Notes under the pieces: generated by a model
Database searches by the model: none
Seen by the model: only the letters and a program-made list of their open reading frames with translations
Told to the model about the DNA's origin: nothing
Shown here: positions 1-6,015 of the stretch, piece after piece
Numbering within the stretch: position 1 is the first letter of the stretch
How the letters are laid out: every line of letters starts with the position of its first letter
Made by a program: the position numbers and the translations under genes
Assembly: GCA_041862635.1 (NCBI GenBank)
Contig: JBGVTO010000103.1
Location: 1 to 16,105, forward strand
Reading direction: 5' to 3'
DNA: 16,105 nucleotides
From: NIOZ-UU13 sp041862635
GTDB lineage: Bacteria; Planctomycetota; Phycisphaerae; Sedimentisphaerales; Anaerobacaceae

Positions 1-211
1 CCAGAACCCCCCTGCCGGCTGCAGGTTTACGTTGTGGCTTAGGGGTTTGTGGCTGCTCAGTCTGCTCTTGCACCTTTTTCCTCTTTTTTGTTTTGAGGAT
101 AGTGGCGAGCCCATAGACAACCGCCACAATCACGAGGATAAGTATGTCCATCCAGCCTTCTATGTCGTTGCTGCGAGCAACTAATATGATTTGTGCTAAA
201 AGAGCATTCAT
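1..211 (-). CDS. Small membrane-anchored protein, partial (3' end beyond the window)
   Basis: The reading frame opens at an ATG at 209-211 and stays open to the window edge, giving about 70 residues without a stop. Residues 1-20 are short and mildly hydrophobic (MNALLAQIILVARSNDIEGW). Residues about 21-42 form one membrane segment rich in Ile, Leu and Val, followed by a Lys/Arg cluster (KTKKRKK) and a Gln/Pro/Lys-rich tail. That pattern suggests a single-pass membrane protein with a basic, probably disordered cytoplasmic tail. No catalytic motif is visible and I do not recognise a family. It lies downstream of floA in the same direction, separated from it only by the four-helix-bundle gene and its repeats, so it may originally have been the gene after floA. 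There is no clear Shine-Dalgarno sequence before the ATG, which lowers confidence. Confidence 0.6.
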   Translation of the reverse strand, partial: MNALLAQIILVARSNDIEGWMDILILVIVAVVYGLATILKTKKRKKVQEQTEQPQTPKPQRKPAAGRGVL

Positions 212-241
212 AATAGAACCATTGTATTAGGCTGCCAGAGT

Positions 242-337
242 ATCAGGTTATCAGGTAGTGGGTATCATGTTATCAGAATATCAGGTTAATCTTATTTTTC
301 CCTGATAATTTGATCCCCTGATTTCCTGATATTCTGC
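242..337. repeat. ATCAGG octamer array, left of and inside the four-helix-bundle gene
   Basis: ATCAGG-like words recur at 8-bp spacing on the plus strand (starts 242 and 250; 264, 272 and 280). After position 300 the same word appears in inverted form, as CCTGAT at 301, 317 and 325, again in 8-bp register. The switch makes a TATCAGG (279-285) / CCTGATA (301-307) inverted pair around a T-rich 15-nt loop. The inverted half overlaps the last codons of the four-helix-bundle gene. Positions 312-337 form the left copy of a 26-bp direct repeat whose right copy is 714-739; I count 23 identical bases. Confidence 0.85.
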
Positions 338-741
338 TTTGCATCTTTCTTTTTCCTAATATACCGAGTGAAACCATTAATACCACGAATAACTTCTTCG
401 TATTCTTCTACCCATTTTTGTGATTGCTTAGAATCTAAATAGCCCTTACCCGATAATTTGCGTACTTGATTTTGTGTCTCTCCTGCTTCTTTTCTGGCTG
501 TATTGAATCCTTTTATTTTTTCGTTATAGTAATATGCAGTATACCCCTCGGCGATATTATCGCATACAGACGATGAGCAACGTTCAATCTGATCCCTCAA
601 TCTAAATTTTTCCTCTTGAGGTAACGTCATACAAAATCTATGAATTTCTTGCATAAGTTTATGTGCCTTCTGCCATACCCAAAGATTTTCAAAACCCGCT
701 ATAAGCTTTTCCTGATATCCTGATTGCCTGATATTCTGCAT
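292..741 (-). CDS. Four-helix-bundle protein, S23 / 23S rRNA intervening-sequence type
   Basis: This 149-residue protein matches the four-helix-bundle family first found in 23S rRNA intervening sequences. It has the family's F-NL-VWQKAH start (about residues 17-27), a P-E-F-LRDQI-R block (41-53), S-V-DNIAEGY (58-67) and a C-terminal amphipathic helix. The family is typically 110-130 residues and is thought to form small helical oligomers; the cellular role is unclear, and distant relatives are the Avd proteins of diversity-generating retroelements. It is not next to rRNA here. The start is an ATG at 739-741 with a GAGAAG-type ribosome site. Both ends look added: residues 2-10 and 136-144 (QNIRQSGYQ and QNIRKSGDQ) are encoded by the flanking octamer repeat, so the conserved body is roughly residues 14-132. 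It sits between floA and the small membrane gene, and may be an insertion in that cluster. Confidence 0.85.
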   Translation of the reverse strand: MQNIRQSGYQEKLIAGFENLWVWQKAHKLMQEIHRFCMTLPQEEKFRLRDQIERCSSSVCDNIAEGYTAYYYNEKIKGFNTARKEAGETQNQVRKLSGKGYLDSKQSQKWVEEYEEVIRGINGFTRYIRKKKDAKQNIRKSGDQIIREK

Positions 742-787
742 TCTACTTCTCTGATACCCTGGTATCCTGCTTTCCCGATACTCTACT
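711..787. repeat. ATCAGG octamer array, right side of the four-helix-bundle gene
   Basis: On the plus strand CCTGAT words start at 711, 719 and 727. They decay into CTGCAT, TCTGAT, CCTGGT, CCTGCT, CCCGAT and CTACTT at nearly constant 8-bp spacing, with one 7-bp step near 743-751. The array fills the 47-bp gap up to the floA stop codon and runs into the first codons of the four-helix-bundle gene. Positions 714-739 are the right copy of the 26-bp direct repeat that begins at 312. Confidence 0.85.
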
Positions 788-788
788 T

Positions 789-1802
789 CTATTGTTTTTT
801 CTTCGGCTTTGCAATGGAGTCGCGCATCGAGGTATCAGCCATAATGTTTTTCATTCTATAATAGTCCATAACGCCGAGATTGCCTTTCTGGAAGGCTTCA
901 GCCATCGCTAATGGTATCTTCGACTCGTTTTCCACCACGAGTGCCCGCATTTCCTGCTCACGTGCCACGGCCATTGCCCGGCGTTTTTCCGCCTCGGCCT
1001 TTGCTCTTCGCATATCCGCCTCAGCCTGGGCCGCCTGCAACTGGGCGCCGACATTTTCACCTACATCGACATCGGCAATATCAATCGAGAGAATCTCATA
1101 GGCCGTTCCGGCATCAAGCCCTTTGGCAAGAACCGTTTTTGAAATATTGTCCGGGTTCTCTAAGACGCTTTTGTACGATATGGCACTACCGATAGTGGTA
1201 ACAATTCCTTCGCCCACGCGAGCGATAATTGTCTCTTGAGTGGCACCGCCTATTAGTCTTTCGATATTGGCCCGGACGGTTATGCGCGCCTTTGCTTTCA
1301 TCTGAATCCCATCCTGAGCAACTGCATCGATAGTGCCTCTGCTCTTCTGAGGGTCGGGGCAATCGATTACCTTGGGATTGACGCTTGTCTGAACAGCTTC
1401 GAGAATGTCACGACCGGCCAAGTCGATTGCCGTGGCCGTCTGCAAGGACAAATCGATATTGGCCCTGTTGGCTGCGATTAGGGCACGCACAACATTCGGG
1501 ACCCGACCGCCGGCTAAAAAATGGCTCTCAAGGTCTCTTGTCGTTAGTGTCAGCCCTGCCTGAATCGCGGTTATTTTGCTCAGAACTATTGTCCTTATAT
1601 CGACCTTTCTCAGCCACATCCCGATAAGCTCGGAGAATTTGACGTCGGCTCGCGATAGTTTGGCCTGCAGCCACAGCCGGAAGAATTTTAAGAACAGCAG
1701 CAGGAACACGAACGCTACAAGGAGAACTATGACCAAAAGGGCTATTCCGACGATTTTTACAGGTTCAGCCTGCGCCAGAGTCGTGTTTGTTAAGTTATAC
1801 AT
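789..1802 (-). CDS. floA: Flotillin-like protein FloA
   Basis: This 337-residue protein matches bacterial FloA (YqfA/UPF0365), a membrane scaffold of functional membrane microdomains. A hydrophobic segment at about residues 15-40 anchors it. A SPFH/PHB-like region follows, with FloA-typical stretches such as FSELIGMWLRKVD, AGLTLTTRDLESHFLAGG and RVPNVVRALIAANRA. Residues about 250-295 form an Ala/Glu/Arg-rich coiled coil (QAEADMRRAKAEAEKRRA), and the tail GVMDYYRMKNIMADTSMR is also family-typical. The length is close to the usual 330. The ATG at 1800-1802 has a good AAAGGA ribosome site at 1810-1815. The gap to the upstream short nfeD gene is only 15 bp, so the two are surely co-transcribed. 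The pairing NfeD-FloA is the same as Bacillus subtilis yqeZ-yqfA. Confidence 0.95.
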   Translation of the reverse strand: MYNLTNTTLAQAEPVKIVGIALLVIVLLVAFVFLLLFLKFFRLWLQAKLSRADVKFSELIGMWLRKVDIRTIVLSKITAIQAGLTLTTRDLESHFLAGGRVPNVVRALIAANRANIDLSLQTATAIDLAGRDILEAVQTSVNPKVIDCPDPQKSRGTIDAVAQDGIQMKAKARITVRANIERLIGGATQETIIARVGEGIVTTIGSAISYKSVLENPDNISKTVLAKGLDAGTAYEILSIDIADVDVGENVGAQLQAAQAEADMRRAKAEAEKRRAMAVAREQEMRALVVENESKIPLAMAEAFQKGNLGVMDYYRMKNIMADTSMRDSIAKPKKKQ

Positions 1803-1817
1803 ATTTTTGTCCTTTCA

Positions 1818-2318
1818 TTAACTATCTTCATCTTCTATCTTACGAACGGTCAACTGTGTACTCTCAACATCGATGACCTTGACCTTTTTATCTTTATCAA
1901 TATATCCGCCTTCAGCCACGCATTCAACTCTTTGTCCTGCAAAATCACACATCCCTACCGGCCGCATCGGTGTAAGCACGACACCGACCTCACCAAGCAG
2001 CTCTTTTAATTCGGACGTATCAGGTATGGCGTCGCCCTGCTGCCGTTCGGGGGGGGTAAGTGTGACACTTTTACCGAATCTGGTTTTTGGGAATATCTTG
2101 TAAGCAAAAATCAGGACCCCCGGTATCATTACAGCGGCGATACCTACCCCTATCCAGCCGGCCGCTACACTGTGCTGAAAGAATATCAATGCACCGCCGA
2201 CTAAACACGCCAGCGCGCAGAGACTTATCAGCCCGCCGCTCGGCACGAATACTTCTGCTATTATCAGAACCGCACAGGCAAAATAAAGAAAAATAGCAAA
2301 AACAAGCCACCAACCCAT
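1818..2318 (-). CDS. Short NfeD-family membrane protein
   Basis: This 166-residue NfeD-family protein has two or three membrane segments in the first about 80 residues (GWWLVFAIFLYFACAVLIIA, LISLCALACLVGGALIFF, GWIGVGIAAVMIPGVLIFAY). Residues about 105-160 form the C-terminal OB-fold typical of NfeD: LLGEVGVVLTPMRPVG, then a Gly-rich strand turn and a VKVIDVESTQLTVRKI finish. The family partners flotillin-like proteins, and the OB-fold is thought to mediate contacts. It lacks the ClpP-like protease domain of the gene upstream. The start at ATG 2316-2318 has a GAGGT ribosome site (2325-2329) with a 6-nt spacer. Gene order long NfeD, short NfeD, FloA implies one membrane-microdomain operon, although a repeat array and a possible terminator separate this gene from long nfeD. 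Confidence 0.9.
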   Translation of the reverse strand: MGWWLVFAIFLYFACAVLIIAEVFVPSGGLISLCALACLVGGALIFFQHSVAAGWIGVGIAAVMIPGVLIFAYKIFPKTRFGKSVTLTPPERQQGDAIPDTSELKELLGEVGVVLTPMRPVGMCDFAGQRVECVAEGGYIDKDKKVKVIDVESTQLTVRKIEDEDS

Positions 2319-2338
2319 AAGCTTACCTCACATAGGAC

Positions 2339-2441
2339 ATCAGGTTATCAGGACATCAGGTTATCAGGAAATCAGGGTATCAGGATGCAGGATATCAGGA
2401 AAAACTAATCCGCCTCCAGCGGACAAACCTGATTCCTGATA
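2339..2441. repeat. ATCAGG octamer array with a central hairpin, between the nfeD genes
   Basis: Six ATCAGG words start at 2339, 2347, 2355, 2363, 2371 and 2379, an exact 8-bp period; a degenerate unit and a last copy at 2394 follow. Right of centre the word is inverted (CCTGAT at 2428 and 2435). The perfect 9-bp pair TATCAGGAA (2393-2401) / TTCCTGATA (2433-2441) encloses a GC hairpin at 2409-2423. The word is the same as around the four-helix-bundle gene 1.6 kb away, but no gene sits inside this copy. Confidence 0.85.
2400..2423 (-). terminator. Possible Rho-independent terminator or attenuator
   Basis: Read on the minus strand, TCCGC-TGGAG-GCGGA forms a 5-bp GC stem with a 5-nt loop, followed by TTAGTTTTT. 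It lies 36 bp downstream of the long nfeD stop codon and upstream of short nfeD, so it could reduce read-through into nfeD-floA. The stem is short and lies in the middle of a repeat array, so it may instead be part of the repeat. Confidence 0.4.
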
Positions 2442-2458
2442 ACCTTCTCTGTCCTCTT

Positions 2459-4006
2459 TCATCCGTTTTCTGTATTCTGTCTTTTGACTACTACCCTATT
2501 GCCGTGAATTTCAGTTATCTCGACCTTTGTGCCTTTGTTAAGGAACTCGGCCTCAGCTACTACATCGACTATCGCGTCGCCGAATTTTGCTTTTCCTGTA
2601 GGTCTCAGTATCGAAACCACCTCACCGGCATCGCCCAAGCTTACGCTTACGGTTTTACTTTCTGGCGGAGTGGTCATGCTCAATGGTATTTCACTGCTCT
2701 GTCTTGGGACCGCCGGGGCAAGTATCAGCCCGCTAAGGAACTGAATCCGGGGCAGATATTTTGACAACAGCCACGCCAAAACAATAAATCCAACGAATCC
2801 CACCGATAGCCCTACGACTCCCCAGGTGAAATCACTCCAGGCAATTGCATCTTGTGGCCAGGGTAATTTGTCCGGGGGATTCTTGATGAGCATACCGAAT
2901 AAGCCGGCGAAAATGCATACAATTCCCGAAAAACCTGCGATCCCGAAACCAGGCAAGATTAAAAATTCGACCAGGAGCAGAAGTATTCCTAAAACAAATA
3001 ACGCTACCTCCACCCAGTTAGCCAATCCGACGAGGTATTTGCTGCCAATTATGATTGTAAAGCATATAACCGCTACCAGGCCGGGCAGCCCCACACCCGG
3101 GGTGTTAAATTCAATATAAACTCCCAACAATGCAAGCATAACAAGCACAGCCATCACCACCGGAGAATTTAACCATCGGACCATTTCTTCCGACCAGTTG
3201 GTCCTAAGCACCATCGGCTCGCCGACAAAGGTTACGCCGTCGCGTTTGGCCAAGAATTCAAGAGCTCCTGTCCGGTCTTCGACCTGTGCTCTGGCTATGC
3301 CGTATTCGAGAGCTTTAGAAGCGGTCAGAGTCAAAAGCTCATCATCTTTGACAATTAGCTCCTGGTTGTCCAGGTCATAAGTATTTGGGTCTTTGGGCAG
3401 CTGCTCGCTCTCGAAAAACTCAGACTTGCCGGTTTGCAGATTTTTTACTCTGTAGACCTTTGTTTGCATGGTAACCATAGCTTTTAGCAGCGCCTCTGGA
3501 TAGCCGTTCGCTTCCGCGGCCCGCATAAACGCTGCGCGGGTAAAGCTTTCGACTTTTTCCCGTTCGACACCTTCGAGTTTGCCGCCGAGCACAATCGGAG
3601 CGCAATCGCCTATGGTGGTGTTCTCGCGCATTATTATGTCCTGACAGGAGACGCTTATCATTGCACCGGCTGATATAGCTTCGGTAGTTATGTAGGCAAC
3701 GGTGTGGGCTTTTTTGCCTATATCGAGTATGAAGTATTTGGATATATCGTCCGCTGACTGGAGAAGACCACCGTAGGTTCCTATTTCATAAATCAGGTAT
3801 TCCACCTCTTCATCGAGGGCGGTTTGTGTTCTGCGCTGGATGGATTTGTAAAGCCCATTGTCAATCATCCCCTCACAGATGATTACTGCTGCCTTTGCAC
3901 CTGGCGTCTGGGCCGGGGCGTTGCTGAGCTCTTCTGCCATAACAGCCCCTAAGAGCAATAACAGGCACGGCAGAACAATTGCAATTTTTCGAAGTGCAAG
4001 TTTCAT
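2459..4006 (-). CDS. NfeD-type membrane-bound serine protease (ClpP class)
   Basis: This 515-residue protein has the long-NfeD architecture. A signal peptide covers residues 1-24 (MKLALRKIAIVLPCLLLLLG, then AVMA). A ClpP-like domain spans about 35-235, with the likely nucleophile Ser112 in ISAGAMI and the likely general base Lys151, matching the Ser/Lys dyad known from archaeal NfeD proteases. Four to five membrane segments cover about 275-425, including GVYIEFNTPGVGLPGL. A C-terminal NfeD OB-fold covers about 450-510. Known homologues cleave membrane-associated substrates and are linked to flotillin/stomatin partners, here floA two genes downstream. An in-frame TTG lies 12 codons upstream, but it falls inside a hairpin, and only the ATG at 4004-4006 gives a proper signal peptide. 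Dyad assignment is by pattern, not alignment. Confidence 0.9.
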   Translation of the reverse strand: MKLALRKIAIVLPCLLLLLGAVMAEELSNAPAQTPGAKAAVIICEGMIDNGLYKSIQRRTQTALDEEVEYLIYEIGTYGGLLQSADDISKYFILDIGKKAHTVAYITTEAISAGAMISVSCQDIIMRENTTIGDCAPIVLGGKLEGVEREKVESFTRAAFMRAAEANGYPEALLKAMVTMQTKVYRVKNLQTGKSEFFESEQLPKDPNTYDLDNQELIVKDDELLTLTASKALEYGIARAQVEDRTGALEFLAKRDGVTFVGEPMVLRTNWSEEMVRWLNSPVVMAVLVMLALLGVYIEFNTPGVGLPGLVAVICFTIIIGSKYLVGLANWVEVALFVLGILLLLVEFLILPGFGIAGFSGIVCIFAGLFGMLIKNPPDKLPWPQDAIAWSDFTWGVVGLSVGFVGFIVLAWLLSKYLPRIQFLSGLILAPAVPRQSSEIPLSMTTPPESKTVSVSLGDAGEVVSILRPTGKAKFGDAIVDVVAEAEFLNKGTKVEITEIHGNRVVVKRQNTENG

Positions 4007-4019
4007 ACTAAGAATTCTA

Positions 4020-4048
4020 CCTTTATATTGCGTATTTGGCAATATAAA
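4020..4048 (-). promoter_or_regulatory. Perfect inverted repeat abutting the nfeD ribosome site
   Basis: On the minus strand TTTATATTGC (4048-4039), a 7-nt loop and GCAATATAAA (4031-4022) form a perfect 10-bp inverted repeat. Its last three A residues belong to the only Shine-Dalgarno-like word before the nfeD start, AAAGG (4024-4020), which lies an unusually long 13 nt from the ATG. It could be a repressor operator or an RNA hairpin that limits ribosome access. Which of these applies cannot be told from sequence. Confidence 0.5.
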
Positions 4049-4195
4049 TAACGCTTAGCATAAAATATTGTCGTTCCCGCATAAAATTGCTGCTCCTGCC
4101 GAAGCAGGGTACATGTTTAGCCTGGTGTAGCGGTTAAAGGTAAATGGGAACTGAGGTATTCCACAAAATCTACCGCTTGCTGACGACACAGGAAT
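4049..4195 (-). other. Spacer between a Na/Pi transporter gene and nfeD, with a UUCG hairpin
   Basis: This gap holds a small hairpin at 4095-4108. In minus-strand RNA it reads CCUGC-UUCG-GCAGG, a stem closed by the very stable C(UUCG)G tetraloop. It lies about 87 bp downstream of the transporter stop codon and could mark the 3' end of that transcript. No real U-tract follows (only AATTTT further on), so intrinsic termination is doubtful. No convincing promoter for nfeD was found. Confidence 0.4.
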
Positions 4196-5902
4196 CTACG
4201 ACAAATCTGCCACTTTAGGCTTGACCCCCTCCCATTGCAGCCCGCCTATTATCGCTTGTGCGATGTTCGTGAGGTGGTCGCCGATTTTTTCGACGTTGTC
4301 AACCAGGTCGATAAATATCAGGCCTGCCTCTGCTGAACAGATGCCCCCGCTCATACGCTGGACATGGCTGTGGCGGAATTCTATTTGCATTTTGTTGAGA
4401 TTATTTTCATTGGTTAAAACTGCTGTTTTGGCCGCCGCAATATCATTATTTTCCAATGCTGCTATGACGTTATCGAACATCTGGTCTATTTCTGTTCTTA
4501 ATTGCTCAGCTTCAGACAGCGCCGAATTGCTAAAGGAGAGTTTTTGCTCTATCTTTCGTTCAGCGATTTCGACGATATTGACGGCGTGGTCACCAGCGCG
4601 CTCGAGGTCATTAACCGTATGCAAAAGAACCGGCAGCTCAATAGAGACTTCATCGGATAAATGCCTGCGTGATAACGCCGAAAGATACGATGTGATTTGG
4701 AGCTGGAAGCCATCGATAAAATCCTCTATTTGTCTTGTCGATTCGAGGTTTGCTTTGTCATCGTTGGTAATTCCATTTACAGACCGCATCAGGGCTTCTT
4801 TGGCCGTCTTTGCCATACGAATGATTTCACGCTTTGCCTGTTCTAATGCTATCACCGGTGTATCAAGAAGGTGTTCTTCGAGAATTACAGGCCTGGCTGC
4901 TGCATCACCCGGCCTTTCCGGAACAAGCCTGACCACCAACTTCTCCAACAATCCTGCCATTGGAAGAAATATACCGGAATTAGCAACGTTAAAAATGGTG
5001 TGAGCAAGAGCGATACACGGTGCAATAGTACTGGGTCCGAGTTTCCAGGGAGAGACTGTAAGAACCAGACTGCCGAACAAACCAAAGTGAACAAACGGAT
5101 AAGCAATCAAAGAGCCAAGCACATTAAATATAGTGTGTGCCCACGCTGCTCGCCTTGCATTTAGATTTGTCCGTAATGCCGCAATCTGAGCAGTGATTGT
5201 TGTGCCGATATTGCTGCCCAAAACAAATGGTATCGCAACGTCAAGTGCCGTTTCCCAGTTGCTGCCGAAAGCTCCTCCCATTGCGAGCAACTGTACAATA
5301 GCTATGGCTGCTGAGCTGCTTTGAAGAAGCATTGTTACTACCGTCCCGGCCAGAATAGCTAAAATAGGTTTGCCTCCCAGAGTCTGAAAGAGTTCATGTA
5401 CTTTCGGGCTTTCCTCCAATGGGCTGAAGGCATCTTTCATAAAACCGATGCCGATAAACAATATTCCGAAACCGAGCAGTATTTGCCCTATACTTTTTGT
5501 CCTTCGCGTTTTGCCCAATACTTCAAGGAGGAATCCTGCGCCCACAGCCGGCAGCGCGTACGTTGTAATCTTAAGGGCGCCAAGTCCTGATATTGACACT
5601 AACCACGCTGTTGCGGTCGTGCCGACATTTGTCCCAATAACTACGCATATCGCCTGTTTGAGCGTCAGCAGACCCGCGTTTACAAAACCCACGACCATCA
5701 CGGTCGTGGCAGAGCTGGATTGGACCAGAGCTGTAACACCAGCCCCAACGAGAAACGCAATCAGGGCTTTTTTTGTCATTGATTCGAGGATGTTCTTGAG
5801 TTTCTGCCCGGCTACCTTCTTAAGACCATCCGACATCATCCCCATACCGAACAGAAATAGACCCAACCCTCCTACGGTTAAGAAAATCATCTCTTTGACC
5901 AT
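4196..5902 (-). CDS. Na/Pi cotransporter family protein with PhoU-like tail (copy 1)
   Basis: This 568-residue protein belongs to the sodium-dependent phosphate cotransporter family (NptA / type II Na-Pi). Two inverted membrane repeats each carry the QSSSA signature, at residues 61-66 and 194-199, with GTNVGTT (90-96) and GSNIGTT (229-235) and two AHTIFN motifs (about 255 and 300). About eight membrane segments precede residue 325. The cytoplasmic tail from about 345 is PhoU-like helical bundle sequence with two metal-binding-type motifs, NDLERAGDH (431-439) and VDNVEKIGDH (534-543). The likely role is Na-coupled phosphate movement across the inner membrane, with the tail sensing or regulating. 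The start ATG at 5900-5902 has an AAGGGA ribosome site. It is a tandem paralogue of the gene at 6016-7734. Confidence 0.95.
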   Translation of the reverse strand: MVKEMIFLTVGGLGLFLFGMGMMSDGLKKVAGQKLKNILESMTKKALIAFLVGAGVTALVQSSSATTVMVVGFVNAGLLTLKQAICVVIGTNVGTTATAWLVSISGLGALKITTYALPAVGAGFLLEVLGKTRRTKSIGQILLGFGILFIGIGFMKDAFSPLEESPKVHELFQTLGGKPILAILAGTVVTMLLQSSSAAIAIVQLLAMGGAFGSNWETALDVAIPFVLGSNIGTTITAQIAALRTNLNARRAAWAHTIFNVLGSLIAYPFVHFGLFGSLVLTVSPWKLGPSTIAPCIALAHTIFNVANSGIFLPMAGLLEKLVVRLVPERPGDAAARPVILEEHLLDTPVIALEQAKREIIRMAKTAKEALMRSVNGITNDDKANLESTRQIEDFIDGFQLQITSYLSALSRRHLSDEVSIELPVLLHTVNDLERAGDHAVNIVEIAERKIEQKLSFSNSALSEAEQLRTEIDQMFDNVIAALENNDIAAAKTAVLTNENNLNKMQIEFRHSHVQRMSGGICSAEAGLIFIDLVDNVEKIGDHLTNIAQAIIGGLQWEGVKPKVADLS

Positions 5903-5954
5903 ATTGTTCCCTTACATCGTATTGTATATCGCATCATACACCAATGGCGCGGCA

Positions 5955-5983
5955 GTTTTATCTGTTTTGGTATCACCGGTCAA
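5955..5983 (-). promoter_or_regulatory. Sigma70-type promoter of Na/Pi copy 1
   Basis: On the minus strand TTGACC (5983-5978) and TAAAAC (5960-5955) are 17 bp apart, matching 5/6 and 4/6 of the -35 and -10 consensus. The transporter ATG is about 53 bp downstream. The same layout at the same distance is found before copy 2, and the sequence between -10 and ATG is also related (CTGCCGCGC / TTGCCGCGC), which supports real function. Confidence 0.6.
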
Positions 5984-6015
5984 GCGAGTTTTTCTGTGAT
6001 TGCAAGATTTGTTTT

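Noticed and set aside
242..337. Short repeats considered as a CRISPR array
   Set aside because: Units are 7-8 bp with no unique spacers of 25-40 bp and no cas genes are present.
292..741. Diversity-generating retroelement, because the protein resembles Avd
   Set aside because: No reverse transcriptase, template/variable repeat pair or variable target gene lies in the window.
4119..4140. tRNA-like words (CCTGGTGTAGCGGTTAA)
   Set aside because: Only a D-arm-like stretch is present; no anticodon arm, T-arm or acceptor stem can be formed around it.
4221..5003. Long plus-strand open frame of 260 codons
   Set aside because: It is antisense to the clear Na/Pi transporter gene, Ser/Arg-rich and without family features; the same holds for the plus-strand frame at 5448-5999.
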